Positions 38,517 to 46,450 of a stretch of DNA of 54,570 bases are shown in pieces. This stretch comes from a virus. The stretch lies in IMG/VR virus record IMGVR_UViG_3300020214_000017, positions 1 through 54,570 of that record, one strand, 5' to 3'. Below the pieces are notes generated by a model. It was not told the origin of the DNA and did not search any database. It worked only from the letters and a program-made list of their open reading frames with translations. Made by a program: the position numbers and the translations under genes. Within the stretch, counting starts at the first letter, position 1, and each line of letters starts with the position of its first letter.

Positions 38517-38981
38517 GGTGCCATAAGCAGGGTCGTAGGCAGGATTGGTCATCAAATCCTGGATGTGTTCTGGGTACAGCAGGAACCCACGCACCGGGTT
38601 GCTGGCACCGCCGAAATCGCGTTTCGTCGATTCGTTGAATTTGTCTTTGTTTTGTCGCAAGAAGTTCTTCAGGCGTTGTACGGACACGACCACGAAGGCG
38701 CCGTCAGGGGAGAAGATGTAAACCCACCAGGCGGAGGTGGTTACATTCAACCCGCTCAATTCCCATACCTTTTCCCCGTTTACATCGACCTTCCCCCGGG
38801 GGTTCTGGTTGGTTTCCACAACCATCCGACCGTTCCTATACCTGTCGCTTTTTACCTCGAAGTCGCCATGGGACACCTGCTCCAAGAAAGAAGCAATAAG
38901 GTCTTCGCCTTTCTCTCCATATGCCAAATCATTAATGAAGTTGAATCGTAAAGAAGAAATATCAAAGCCGCGATTTGCCAT
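38511..38981 (-). CDS. Probable PD-(D/E)XK nuclease (156 aa)
   Basis: GEKGEDLIASFLEQ is an N-terminal glutamate helix. HGDFEVKSDRY contains the D-x-E-V-K core and GRMVVETNQNP the next strand. ELSGLNVTTSAWWVYIFSPD and AFVVVSVQRLKNFL complete the fold. This order fits the restriction-endonuclease-like superfamily found in phages (resolvases, repair nucleases). Substrate not predictable. It overlaps the next gene upstream by 20 nt and is the last cistron of the leftward block. Confidence 0.6.
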   Translation of the reverse strand: MANRGFDISSLRFNFINDLAYGEKGEDLIASFLEQVSHGDFEVKSDRYRNGRMVVETNQNPRGKVDVNGEKVWELSGLNVTTSAWWVYIFSPDGAFVVVSVQRLKNFLRQNKDKFNESTKRDFGGASNPVRGFLLYPEHIQDLMTNPAYDPAYGTG

Positions 38982-39189
38982 CGTCGTCGCCGTTTTCGCT
39001 TGTTTCTGGCAATTTGGCTTGCACGTAACTAACCGGCATCAAGTTGGTCGAGGCGTTGTGGAACAGGCACGGCTCCGATATCACCATCGCTTTGACCAGG
39101 TCGTTGGGCTGTATGTTCAGGTTGTCCGATTTTTTCAAAAGTTTGCTCATGTCGACAATCGACATCAAAGCGTGAACGTCCAAACTCAT
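38962..39189 (-). CDS. Hypothetical protein (75 aa)
   Basis: MSLDVHALMSIVDMSKLLKK, SDNLNIQPNDLVKAMVISEP, then YVQAKLPETSENGDDDGK. No recognised family. The ATG at 39189 is preferred to an upstream start that would intrude on the HNH gene. Confidence 0.5.
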   Translation of the reverse strand: MSLDVHALMSIVDMSKLLKKSDNLNIQPNDLVKAMVISEPCLFHNASTNLMPVSYVQAKLPETSENGDDDGKSRL

Positions 39190-39190
39190 G

Positions 39191-39778
39191 TTATCTACCC
39201 CCTGAATCCACAATGGCGTTGATGATTTTTTTGAGACGAATAATTTCTTTTTTCAATCGGTCCACCTCGTCGGACGGGTCGTCTGCCGCCTTCTTGCACG
39301 GCCACAGTTTGTCGGCCGAATTCCGCGGGAAAAAATACTTCAAGGTCTGATGTCTTTTTATCCTGTAGACGCCCTCGATTTGTCCGTTGTGAATCGCGCG
39401 CCTGATGGTATCCGTCGACACGTCATATTCCGTAGCCGCTTGGATGATTGAGATGTCGGTCGTGTCCCTTGGTTCGAGAAGGACCTCGTAGTCGACCTCG
39501 ACTCTCAGCATAAGCGCCCCTTCCTTGTGCTCGTCGTGCACGGTTCCATCAGCATACAGAGAACCGTATTGGGGCATTACCCCCAATTTGTCTTTTTTTG
39601 AAAGATTGCATCTCGCGCACGATTTGACCAGATTGAACGGGTCTTTGTTACTCCCGGCGTACCTGGACCGGGGTATGACGTGGTCGATGTGCCAATTATT
39701 GCCGTCCGGGTCGTTGCGGCCCGAGCCCGTCCTCAGGCAGTAGGCGCAAACCTCGACCGACTTCAGCCCGCCCTTCAA
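39191..39778 (-). CDS. HNH endonuclease with C-terminal HTH (TTG start)
   Basis: 195 residues. Residues 9-65 form an HNH domain: VCAYCLRTG, NWHIDHVIPRSRYAGSN, FNLVKSCARCNLSK (two CxxC plus H-D-H and N). Residues 110-160 (ISIIQAATEYDVSTDTIRRA, IHNGQIEGVYRI) form a helix-turn-helix, then a Lys-rich C-terminal helix. It may cut DNA at a site set by the HTH; a homing-type nuclease or packaging helper is possible. TTG overlaps the upstream stop (TTGA); an internal ATG would lose the first cysteines. Confidence 0.8.
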   Translation of the reverse strand: MKGGLKSVEVCAYCLRTGSGRNDPDGNNWHIDHVIPRSRYAGSNKDPFNLVKSCARCNLSKKDKLGVMPQYGSLYADGTVHDEHKEGALMLRVEVDYEVLLEPRDTTDISIIQAATEYDVSTDTIRRAIHNGQIEGVYRIKRHQTLKYFFPRNSADKLWPCKKAADDPSDEVDRLKKEIIRLKKIINAIVDSGGR

Positions 39779-39987
39779 AGTTTGCCCTCGAACTCGTCGC
39801 CAATCCTGACCCGCACCAGCCTGTACATATGCCGCTCGAGCCAGCCGATTCTGTCCCTGAGGGGTTTGTCGTTTTTTTCCAGCCGCTCAATCCTGTTTTT
39901 CAAATCACGCGTCATAAAAAGCACTAGGAAAAAGTCGGCGGCCAGACCCACAAAGAGGCCGATAGCAAACCAGATTACGGTTTCCAT
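39775..39987 (-). CDS. Single-TM coiled-coil protein (70 aa)
   Basis: METVIWFAIGLFVGLAADFF begins a TM helix (to about residue 25). A coiled coil follows (LKNRIERLEKNDKPLRDRIG, WLERHMYRLV). This architecture resembles small phage holin-associated or spanin-like membrane proteins, but no lysis role can be shown. Confidence 0.6.
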   Translation of the reverse strand: METVIWFAIGLFVGLAADFFLVLFMTRDLKNRIERLEKNDKPLRDRIGWLERHMYRLVRVRIGDEFEGKL

Positions 39988-40000
39988 TGCATCCCCGTTC

Positions 40001-40150
40001 TTAATTGCTTAATTTTATAAGTATCCAAACCTGAAGACATAAAACAATTATCGGAACAACTGTTCTAACAAATTCCATCGTATGGTTGTATTCGTCCATT
40101 TTTTGCTCGAACCGATTTCGATTTTTAAGGCGGTCGTTGTACGCAGGCAT
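40001..40150 (-). CDS. Small membrane protein (49 aa)
   Basis: MPAYNDRLKNRNRFEQKMDE, then a C-terminal TM helix (VVPIIVLCLQVWILIKL). The ATG overlaps the upstream stop (ATGA). Tail-anchored arrangement; function unknown. Confidence 0.55.
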   Translation of the reverse strand: MPAYNDRLKNRNRFEQKMDEYNHTMEFVRTVVPIIVLCLQVWILIKLSN

Positions 40151-40413
40151 CAATTTAATTGCCTCACTTTCAATACGTTTGCATCTTCTTCAATCAAATC
40201 AGTGAGCAAGGCAACGGCCCAATCGCAAAATTCTTTCACCGACATGTCGGTCGAACAGGAAACAGTGAAAAGGTGCTGTAAATTTATCCTGTTGTTAATA
40301 AAATCGCCACGAAATATCTGGGCTTTGTCCATTCCGGACCATTTACAAGTCCAAATATCCCGGCCATGACCAACTGTGTCAATCGAAACTTCGTGGCTAT
40401 CTATAATGCGCAT
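40150..40413 (-). CDS. Hypothetical protein (87 aa)
   Basis: MRIIDSHEVSIDTVGHGRDI, WTCKWSGMDKAQIFRGDFIN, SVKEFCDWAVALLTDLIEED. Preceded by AAGGGA as ribosome-binding site. No family is recognised. Confidence 0.6.
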   Translation of the reverse strand: MRIIDSHEVSIDTVGHGRDIWTCKWSGMDKAQIFRGDFINNRINLQHLFTVSCSTDMSVKEFCDWAVALLTDLIEEDANVLKVRQLN

Positions 40414-40429
40414 AACAATCCCTTTTTTA

Positions 40430-40442
40430 ATTAAATTTATCT
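40430..40442. repeat. AT-rich motif ATTAAATTTATCT
   Basis: Third of four related motifs; upstream of the gene at 40413 and touching the stop of the gene at 40441. Confidence 0.4.
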
Positions 40443-41013
40443 AAACTCGTTTCCACCACCGCAAACGTTCCTCTAATAAGGGCCAGTCTAGTATCTTCAA
40501 TTGGTTCCTATGTACCAACCTGGTGTCGTCCGGTGAATAATGGGCGGGTTCGCCGATGGCCCAGCCCTTGTCGTAGTCGATTTGGCCCCATATCTCCACC
40601 TGCCTTAATTCGGGCATGATTGCTTTGGCCACAAAAAGAATCAGCCCCTTACCTAAATCCCGTTTGCGAACAGCCGCCGTTTCTCCGGTCCTGACCCGCC
40701 GCACCTCTATATTTTCGCCCACGTCGCTTATCTTGTTTTTGTAGACGTTGTGCAGGTCCGCTGCCCAAACGTGGCCGGACCAATAGTTGTTGGTTGCCTT
40801 CGCCACAGCCAGTTCGCAGACAGCGGCGGCGACTTGCGCCGTCCGGTCGTCTTCCATCAGTTCTTTTTTGTAATACGGAGCGTCTTTTTTGCGCCAATTT
40901 TCGATGTATCGGCGGGTGCCAACATGGGAGGCCCACTCGTATTCGAACGGCTCTAGTTGAACATTAAACGAGTCTACGTGGTCATTTTTTGCTAGATGTT
41001 TTGCGTACGTCAT
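40441..41013 (-). CDS. Putative PD-(D/E)XK-like phage protein (190 aa)
   Basis: The central pattern CELAVAKATNNYWSGHVWAA, DVGENIEVRRVRTGETAAVR, KRDLGKGLILFVAKAIMP, RQVEIWGQIDYDKGW follows a phage family thought to be restriction-endonuclease-like: E in helix 1, D-x(4)-E-V-R, R-x-x-D. No activity can be confirmed. The C-terminal codons contain boundary motif copy 14, possibly by chance. Confidence 0.45.
   Translation of the reverse strand: MTYAKHLAKNDHVDSFNVQLEPFEYEWASHVGTRRYIENWRKKDAPYYKKELMEDDRTAQVAAAVCELAVAKATNNYWSGHVWAADLHNVYKNKISDVGENIEVRRVRTGETAAVRKRDLGKGLILFVAKAIMPELRQVEIWGQIDYDKGWAIGEPAHYSPDDTRLVHRNQLKILDWPLLEERLRWWKRV
40450..40463 (+). repeat. Boundary motif copy 14 (outlier, may be chance)
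   Basis: TTTCCACCACCGCA, + strand, inside the end of a leftward gene, 18 kb from the nearest other copy. Confidence 0.35.
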
Positions 41014-41324
41014 TACCTCAGTCTAGTGTTGCACTTCAAACAAAACTCGGACCAGGGGTAATACCGACGCTGGTTAACCGGGTGACTGCATTCAAGTAAT
41101 TCTTTGGCTCGAGAATTTAAAGTATCCCGAATAAACTGAGATAGATTTATCCCTTCTTTTTCGGCGGCAAGTTTCCACTTACTGCGCTCTGTATCCGTAG
41201 TTCTTATCAAAACCTGTTTATCGGCAGGGCCATCGTCGTCTTTGGAAATTGTCTTAACCGTCGGATTTAGGTTCTCCGTCACCTTGTCTATCGCCGACTT
41301 CAAGTTGTCTTGTTCGTCCATCAT
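41013..41324 (-). CDS. RHH-like DNA-binding protein with zinc tail (103 aa)
   Basis: DKQVLIRTTDTERSKWKLAA, EKEGINLSQFIRDTLNSRAK is a ribbon-helix-helix unit. The C-terminus (LECSHPVNQRRYY, FCLKCNTRLR) offers a Cys/His zinc site. ATG at 41324 follows GAGG. The gene overlaps the upstream one by 71 nt in another frame, which is unusual. Confidence 0.6.
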   Translation of the reverse strand: MMDEQDNLKSAIDKVTENLNPTVKTISKDDDGPADKQVLIRTTDTERSKWKLAAEKEGINLSQFIRDTLNSRAKELLECSHPVNQRRYYPWSEFCLKCNTRLR

Positions 41325-41919
41325 CAACCACCTCAGCATCGATAATAGTTGAACGACCGAGCATCTGGTTGACAGTTTCCTCCGGCAAAACCCCAGAAGT
41401 AGCCATTATTTCAAGCAATTTTTTGGCTTCAGACTCCGGGTCGAATTTATAAATTTCTTTCTTGATACCCGCCTGTCCAGCAAGCGTAGCCCTGATTGGC
41501 GACGCCACGGCACCGCTGGATATCTCGGCTTGAATATTGACCCTAGTTTGGTCCATACCAAGCAGTTTTGAGCGTCTATCGCTTATTGCCAATACCTGTT
41601 GCACTGCCTTCATATCAGGCTCGATTTGAACCTCGGTGCCGTCGTCCATAGTCACCTTTCTATGTTGCGTAAGTGGCCATAGCGCCGCCTGTAATGAATC
41701 CAAACGCTCCAATTCCATTCGTAAAACATCTAAATAAACCAGCCCGTCTTCTTTGTTGAGTTTTTCCAACTGTCGATTAACCGCGTTGGAAACAACCTTC
41801 GTGGAAACACCAAACCTTTTTGCAATTTCGCTTATCGCCACGCCGGCCTGACGCATTTTAAAAATACGAGAGTCACGCTCCGCTAAAAATTCTTTGGTCA
41901 TTGGTGTGTTGTTGCTCAT
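41254..41919 (-). CDS. HTH protein resembling a terminase small subunit (221 aa)
   Basis: Residues 12-55 (DSRIFKMRQAGVAISEIAKR, FGVSTKVVSNAVNRQLEKLN) form an HTH. Then a helical region (YLDVLRMELERLDSLQAALW) and ISDRRSKLLGMDQTRVNIQA, a segment commonly seen in terminase small subunits and related DNA-binding adaptor proteins. The C-terminus is acidic. No large terminase is in the window, so the packaging role is inference. Confidence 0.5.
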   Translation of the reverse strand: MSNNTPMTKEFLAERDSRIFKMRQAGVAISEIAKRFGVSTKVVSNAVNRQLEKLNKEDGLVYLDVLRMELERLDSLQAALWPLTQHRKVTMDDGTEVQIEPDMKAVQQVLAISDRRSKLLGMDQTRVNIQAEISSGAVASPIRATLAGQAGIKKEIYKFDPESEAKKLLEIMATSGVLPEETVNQMLGRSTIIDAEVVDDGRTRQLEVGDRQGDGEPKSDG

Positions 41920-41923
41920 ATTT

Positions 41924-43639
41924 TTATGTGTGTATTATTGGCGCCCAGTCCACAACCTCAAATGGAAAACGTTTTCCTCTTCTAATTCTAGTTGGCCATT
42001 GACGTTCCTCGCGGGCACCCCTGAAATGTCTAATGTCATAATGAAAAGCCATACCCGTTGCATCGGGCTGTAGCGAAATACCAAACTCCGGCCAACGTGA
42101 CCACACAGCGGAACCAAAAGGTCGAAGTTCTCGGGTTGTCATCGAATTGCCCAATGGTGCGTGGTGTTCTAGCCACATTGCACACTGAAAAGTATCTCGC
42201 ACTACATCCAAATATCTTGCGACCTCGATTGCAACGGCTTCGCTTGTTCGGCCACCCGGGTCGATAAAAGATTTGTAAAGCGGACCCATAATCAAAATTG
42301 TGGGCTGGATACGTTCCATCATCTCCTCAAGGACGGCCCTATCCTCGACTCGCAATAAATTTAGGCCCTGTGGCTTTATTAAAAGATGTGCCTGTGGATT
42401 TTTGTTTCCAGAGACAGAAAATGCCGCATTGTAAATCGAACGCGACGTTCGTCTTATGATTCTTTCGGGATTTTCCAAATCAACAGACAGAGTTATCTGT
42501 GGTTTAATTTTTTGAAAAGAAAATGGATGAAGGCCCATGCTGACACAAATAGCCACCTGTCTGGAAAGCATTGTTTTCCCCACACCCTCAGCGGCAACAA
42601 CAATTACTCGCTCAGTTCTTTCAAGAAGGCCGGGTATCAGCCAATCGAACGCATCATCCTGACTTTCGTTGACAAAATCACGCCAAGACACAAGGCGACC
42701 AGAATCAACCAATTTTGTACTTGAATTACGGGCAATGAGCAGTTGTGTTCTCGACAATTTTTGGCTTTCGGACATGTCGTTACGCTCGAGAATTTCATAA
42801 ATTTCGCTTATCGTGCGCGTTTCCGTCGATTCAATTGTTGGGGTGCTTTTCTCCGGCTGATTTTCGATAGTTCCCAAGTCGACCTGGTTAAGTTCTTCAA
42901 TTGAGCCACCGTTTTGTATATGGTCGGTGATGTCTTTGCCTTTGGCACAAATCCATACCTGGGCATCACAACCGGCATCGGTCAATTCTTCGTAAACATT
43001 TTTCGCATGCCTCAAACCCGCGTCATCATTATCCGCAATTATTTCGACGACCGCGCCAGCAAGCGACTCGGTATGAATAGGCAGCCACGTGCCGGCACCA
43101 TTTGGCATGGTGGTTGCACAAATGCCCATTTTGGTCAGGGTGTCTACGTCTTTCTCGCCTTCAACCACCCAAATGGGGGCACCTTCTTTTTTTGCCTGCA
43201 AAACTTTCGGCAGATTATAAAGCACCCGGGGGGTGTCGCCCAGTCTGTATTCCCAGCCACCATTTTGATTGGGTTTTCTTTGCCTGAATTCTTTTTTATT
43301 AGTCTCATAATCGATATATCGAAGTTTTTCGAAAAGCAATGTGCCCTTTTCGTCAAAATACTGATATTTCGCTACTAAGTTAAGTTTTTTCTGCGTTTTA
43401 GGTGGATAAAGGTCAGACATTTGAATTCCCATTGCTTCGCATGCCTGTTTTGTGTCACATCTTCCGGCATGGCAGTAAACGACGACTTTACCACCTTCGC
43501 CCTGAGATACCGAAAACGATGGATTGTGGTCGTCGTTTCGACAGGGACATTTTGCTTGGAATCCACCCGAAACCCTTACAACGCCCTGCAGTCGGTTTAA
43601 AACGTTTTGTAATTGGGGTGAAATCGATATTTCAGCCAT
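41924..43639 (-). CDS. Primase-helicase: zinc finger, TOPRIM and RecA-like ATPase
   Basis: 571 residues. N-terminal zinc-binding region QAKCPCRNDDHNPSFSV..VVVYCHAGRCDT (residues 28-65). TOPRIM domain IWVVEGEKDVDTL (about 153) with IIADNDDAGLRHA (about 197). RecA-like helicase domain with Walker A VVAAEGVGKTMLS (about 350) and ITLSVDLENPERI, ILIMGPLYKSF. This layout is that of phage primase-helicases of the gp4/RepA type, which unwind DNA and prime the lagging strand. It partners functionally with ssb. The WhiB gene upstream overlaps it by 8 nt. Confidence 0.85.
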   Translation of the reverse strand: MAEISISPQLQNVLNRLQGVVRVSGGFQAKCPCRNDDHNPSFSVSQGEGGKVVVYCHAGRCDTKQACEAMGIQMSDLYPPKTQKKLNLVAKYQYFDEKGTLLFEKLRYIDYETNKKEFRQRKPNQNGGWEYRLGDTPRVLYNLPKVLQAKKEGAPIWVVEGEKDVDTLTKMGICATTMPNGAGTWLPIHTESLAGAVVEIIADNDDAGLRHAKNVYEELTDAGCDAQVWICAKGKDITDHIQNGGSIEELNQVDLGTIENQPEKSTPTIESTETRTISEIYEILERNDMSESQKLSRTQLLIARNSSTKLVDSGRLVSWRDFVNESQDDAFDWLIPGLLERTERVIVVAAEGVGKTMLSRQVAICVSMGLHPFSFQKIKPQITLSVDLENPERIIRRTSRSIYNAAFSVSGNKNPQAHLLIKPQGLNLLRVEDRAVLEEMMERIQPTILIMGPLYKSFIDPGGRTSEAVAIEVARYLDVVRDTFQCAMWLEHHAPLGNSMTTRELRPFGSAVWSRWPEFGISLQPDATGMAFHYDIRHFRGAREERQWPTRIRRGKRFPFEVVDWAPIIHT

Positions 43640-44246
43640 TTTTAATTAGGCGTTTGGCAACCGCTTTACTTTTTTGATAATACTCGTCTTGGTGCGGCGC
43701 CATGCTCGGCGTCATAAAATTAAGTCTGGTTTTGCGAGCAAACCGATTCATTTGCACTTCGCGCAAGCACTCTATATTCAATTTGTAACGCAAATAGACA
43801 CGTTCGATTTCGGTGGTTCCACCCCAAATTCCGAAAGGTTCAGCCTTCAGGGCGTATTCCAAACAGGTTTCTTGAATTTTACATCCCATGCAGATGTCAA
43901 TGGCCTCACGAATAGTGCTCTCATGTTTTATTTTTGCCAAACGCGAATAGTTTTCAAGTTCTGGAAAAAATTGCTTTTTGGGAAAGGACTTGCATGCCGC
44001 ATCGGAAAAATCAGGAAAATCAACGTCGATTATTTTGGTTTCAAAATCGACCGGGCTTTTTGGGATGCGACTAGGTTTTTGGGTATTAAGGAGTTGTTTA
44101 TCTTTTAAATGTCGCCGAACCCGTTCCTGGCCAACCATTAGTATTGAGGCGATACTGTGAACTGAGTGATTTTCTCGATGTAGTTTTTCGATTAGAAATT
44201 TTTGGTCTTCATCGAAGATTTTGCGAAGTCCCTTTTTGCTATTCAT
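43632..44246 (-). CDS. WhiB-family regulator with N-terminal HTH (204 aa)
   Basis: Residues 1-55 (FDEDQKFLIEKLHRENHSVH, SIASILMVGQERVRRHLKDK) make an HTH. The WhiB core is C-terminal: DAACKSFPKKQFFP, DICMGCKIQETCLEYALKAE, PFGIWGGTTEIERVYLR. Four cysteines (C, CxxC, C) bind an Fe-S cluster and GIWGG is the family turn. WhiB proteins bind the primary sigma factor to redirect transcription. The fused HTH is unusual. AAGGAGG upstream supports the ATG at 44246. Confidence 0.88.
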   Translation of the reverse strand: MNSKKGLRKIFDEDQKFLIEKLHRENHSVHSIASILMVGQERVRRHLKDKQLLNTQKPSRIPKSPVDFETKIIDVDFPDFSDAACKSFPKKQFFPELENYSRLAKIKHESTIREAIDICMGCKIQETCLEYALKAEPFGIWGGTTEIERVYLRYKLNIECLREVQMNRFARKTRLNFMTPSMAPHQDEYYQKSKAVAKRLIKNG

Positions 44247-44267
44247 AAACACCCCTCCTTTTGAAAA

Positions 44268-44666
44268 TTATCTTATGAGTCTATTTATATTCGGTTCCGA
44301 AAGAAACACCACGGCACCGGAAATTTTTTGCTCCCCAAATTTATCGACCACGGAAATTTCGATTTGCTCCAAAGATACACCAAGGGTGTGTGCTAGTTGC
44401 GCTTTAATTTTTGCGATTTCTACTTCGGTATGTTGCAGGTCGGGTTCTATTGTCTTTGCCGGTGACGCCAACGCCCTAATTTCTAATTCTTTTGCCCTTG
44501 AACGCAAACACCACGCACATGCAAGAGAATTCGAGGTAGCGGCCCGCGACCGCCTTTCAACGTGCCCGCATTCTAAAAAATGCTCGTATACGACATTGCC
44601 CCAACTACCCACACGACGTATCTCCGTTATTTTACGACGTGGTGCGCGGCGATGTTCTGTTGTCAT
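44268..44666 (-). CDS. Hypothetical protein with zinc site (132 aa)
   Basis: Basic N-terminus (HRRAPRRKITEIRRVGSWGN), then YEHFLECGHVERRSR and SLACAWCLRSRAK (C-x-H plus CxxC). The second half is alpha/beta (EVEIAKIKAQLAHTLGVSLE, KISGAVVFLSEPNINRLI). Not recognised. The DNA-binding suggestion rests on charge only. Confidence 0.6.
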   Translation of the reverse strand: MTTEHRRAPRRKITEIRRVGSWGNVVYEHFLECGHVERRSRAATSNSLACAWCLRSRAKELEIRALASPAKTIEPDLQHTEVEIAKIKAQLAHTLGVSLEQIEISVVDKFGEQKISGAVVFLSEPNINRLIR

Positions 44667-44670
44667 TTAA

Positions 44671-45096
44671 TTATGTTGCCTCCTTGGGGGAACCATAAAG
44701 ATTTTCATAAATTATTTTTTGTTGTGGCAACCAGCCATCATTTTCAAACTCACTAGCCAGCGTTTTATAACGCCCTTGTTTGAACATCCGCGTTCCCGGT
44801 TTCCCCGTTTTCTCACAAATTGTCTGGGAAAGCAATTCATATTTTGATACAATTTGGAAAATTTCATATTCGGCCATATCGCCGAGTTTGGTGTCAAAAT
44901 AATAACGAAGACTGCCAAATTTTTCTTTAATTTCATAAATCTTATAATTTGGGTCAATTTTGAGTATTTCCAGGTGGCATTCAGCCACCAAATTGTGCCA
45001 CCCCTCTTCGCAGGCTATGGTTTTGGCGTACAAAGGGTCAATTTTTTTCTTAATCTCTTCGAAAATTTCGGGGATATTTGGGAGCCCTTTGTCCAT
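44671..45096 (-). CDS. Conserved phage protein, EKFGSLRYYF family (141 aa)
   Basis: IACEEGWHNLVAECHLEILK, NYKIYEIKEKFGSLRYYFDT, LLSQTICEKTGKPGT. The 'C..GW..lv..l...i........qvKEKFG.LRfYy' pattern and late CE.(C/T)G segment define a widespread phage protein of unknown role. AGGAGG upstream is a good ribosome-binding site. Confidence 0.7.
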   Translation of the reverse strand: MDKGLPNIPEIFEEIKKKIDPLYAKTIACEEGWHNLVAECHLEILKIDPNYKIYEIKEKFGSLRYYFDTKLGDMAEYEIFQIVSKYELLSQTICEKTGKPGTRMFKQGRYKTLASEFENDGWLPQQKIIYENLYGSPKEAT

Positions 45097-45101
45097 ATTG
45101 G

Positions 45102-45416
45102 CTAAACCTCCTTGCTTTCACGGGCTTCACATTCCCAGCCCAGCGCCGCATAGCCCACGGCGTCTTTCCAATGGTCTTTTTCGTTTGACGTCCATGTCAA
45201 TCGAGCGGTTTTTAGCAACATCATCATGGCTGCTACGTCGTGGGGAAAAATTTTAAGGCTGCCGCGGCGCGCCAAAATCCGTAAAAGATAGGTCTGCCAA
45301 AAAGCAGCAGTTGTTGTAAAATCTTCTAAGGGGTCGCCGTAATCAAGGTTTCTTTTGCCATTGATGATGGCTTCTGTTTCCGCCAAAATTTCGCCACGGA
45401 TATTCTTGTTTGCCAT
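45102..45416 (-). CDS. DUF6378-like phage protein (104 aa)
   Basis: GEILAETEAIINGKRNLDYG, DPLEDFTTTAAFWQTYLLRI, FPHDVAAMMMLLKTARLTWT, KDHWKDAVGYAALGWEC. The 'R..dYGdp..nf...a.lW..yl......phDVa.mm.llK.aR......D.w.D..GYaa.G' pattern is a common phage family (DUF6378 to my knowledge). Function unproven. Confidence 0.75.
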   Translation of the reverse strand: MANKNIRGEILAETEAIINGKRNLDYGDPLEDFTTTAAFWQTYLLRILARRGSLKIFPHDVAAMMMLLKTARLTWTSNEKDHWKDAVGYAALGWECEARESKEV

Positions 45417-45451
45417 GGCGCCATGCTAGCCGTAAAAGGTATTTTTGATTG

Positions 45452-46060
45452 TTAGGGTTTGTTCTTGTCGCACCGATGTGCGTATTGTGGGCCCCACTGG
45501 CATGGGTCCCAGGGGGCCCATCCCGAATTTTCGTATAAAAGGTATCCGACCCGAAGATTGACGAGTGGGTCGAGCAGTGGCTTTTGGGTGCAAATATTCA
45601 TTTTCAAGCAAGCAAGGGCCCACTTATTGCGCTTCGTGTCGTAGTTGACTCCATTGATTTGAAGTAGGCCCGAATCAGAGCGGTGGTTCCATTCGGACAC
45701 CCCTATAATGACGCAATTCTTGTTGACCACGTCGCCGCCGCGGCGGTTCGGGCAGCCACCCGACTCGCGCAAGATAATTTGGGCCAACTCGTCGTGGGTA
45801 TGGGTTGGCCAGTTGGCCAAAGTGGCAAGTTGCGGAAGCCACGAAACGTCACCCCATGAAAATATTATGTTTTTGTAAGTGGGCGCCCCTTCTTCAGCCC
45901 TCAATAAACTGCGTGTTGCGATTGTTGTTTTGGTCGTCGGTTGAGAAACGTTCGACATTGCCGGGTTTGGGTCTTTGGGCACTATCTGGGCGCTGGCAGG
46001 TATTTGGATACCCAACACCAGAAGTAAACTAGATAAAATCCAACCGTAAAAAACTTTCAA
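45452..46060 (-). CDS. Secreted lysozyme/transglycosylase-like protein (202 aa)
   Basis: Signal peptide KVFYGWILSSLLLVLGIQIP-ASA. Catalytic-domain features: ELAQIILRESGGCPNRR (putative catalytic Glu), EWNHRSDSGLLQING, CLKMNICTQKPLLDPLVNLR, VGYLLYENSGWAPWDPCQW. These match the soluble lytic transglycosylase/lysozyme-like fold, with disulphide-capable cysteines. It would cleave cell-wall glycan outside the membrane: endolysin, virion hydrolase or exclusion factor. TTG start preceded by AAAGGA. Confidence 0.7.
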   Translation of the reverse strand: MKVFYGWILSSLLLVLGIQIPASAQIVPKDPNPAMSNVSQPTTKTTIATRSLLRAEEGAPTYKNIIFSWGDVSWLPQLATLANWPTHTHDELAQIILRESGGCPNRRGGDVVNKNCVIIGVSEWNHRSDSGLLQINGVNYDTKRNKWALACLKMNICTQKPLLDPLVNLRVGYLLYENSGWAPWDPCQWGPQYAHRCDKNKP

Positions 46061-46142
46061 TGTTTCAATCCTTTGTTCGGTGGGTCAAAGATACGACAAG
46101 TAATAGGGCAAGCCGTTTTAGATATGGTTCTATGTTACTTCG

Positions 46143-46376
46143 TTACGGTTCTATTTTACCAGAATTGCGGCGTTTTCGATGTTTAAGGTGAAAATGTTTA
46201 GTTATTTCATCTCCATCAATAATAATTTCAGGTATTAAATCGCTTATTTCATAAAGAACATCTATAACATCTAAAACATTAACTTTTTCTTCATTTTCTA
46301 AATTTAAAACTAATAAATCTGCAATTAGTTCATCTATAAAATCATAAACATTTAAAGTTTTATTATTGTTTGTCAT
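46143..46376 (-). CDS. Hypothetical acidic protein (77 aa)
   Basis: MTNNNKTLNVYDFIDELIAD, NVLDVIDVLYEISDLIPEII, then a basic tail (KHFHLKHRKRRNSGK). Very AT-rich coding. TAGTCT lies exactly 6 nt before the ATG (46383-46388, minus), so it is probably leaderless. Divergent from the DUF932 gene. Confidence 0.6.
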   Translation of the reverse strand: MTNNNKTLNVYDFIDELIADLLVLNLENEEKVNVLDVIDVLYEISDLIPEIIIDGDEITKHFHLKHRKRRNSGKIEP

Positions 46377-46421
46377 AAGACTAGACTACCTTCAAATATG
46401 CTGAGTTGCTACCGTCTTTTG

Positions 46422-46434
46422 GTTAAATTTATCC
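46422..46434. repeat. AT-rich motif GTTAAATTTATCC
   Basis: Fourth copy, in the divergent promoter region between 46376 and 46451. Confidence 0.4.
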
Positions 46435-46450
46435 GATATAGTGGGTGCAT

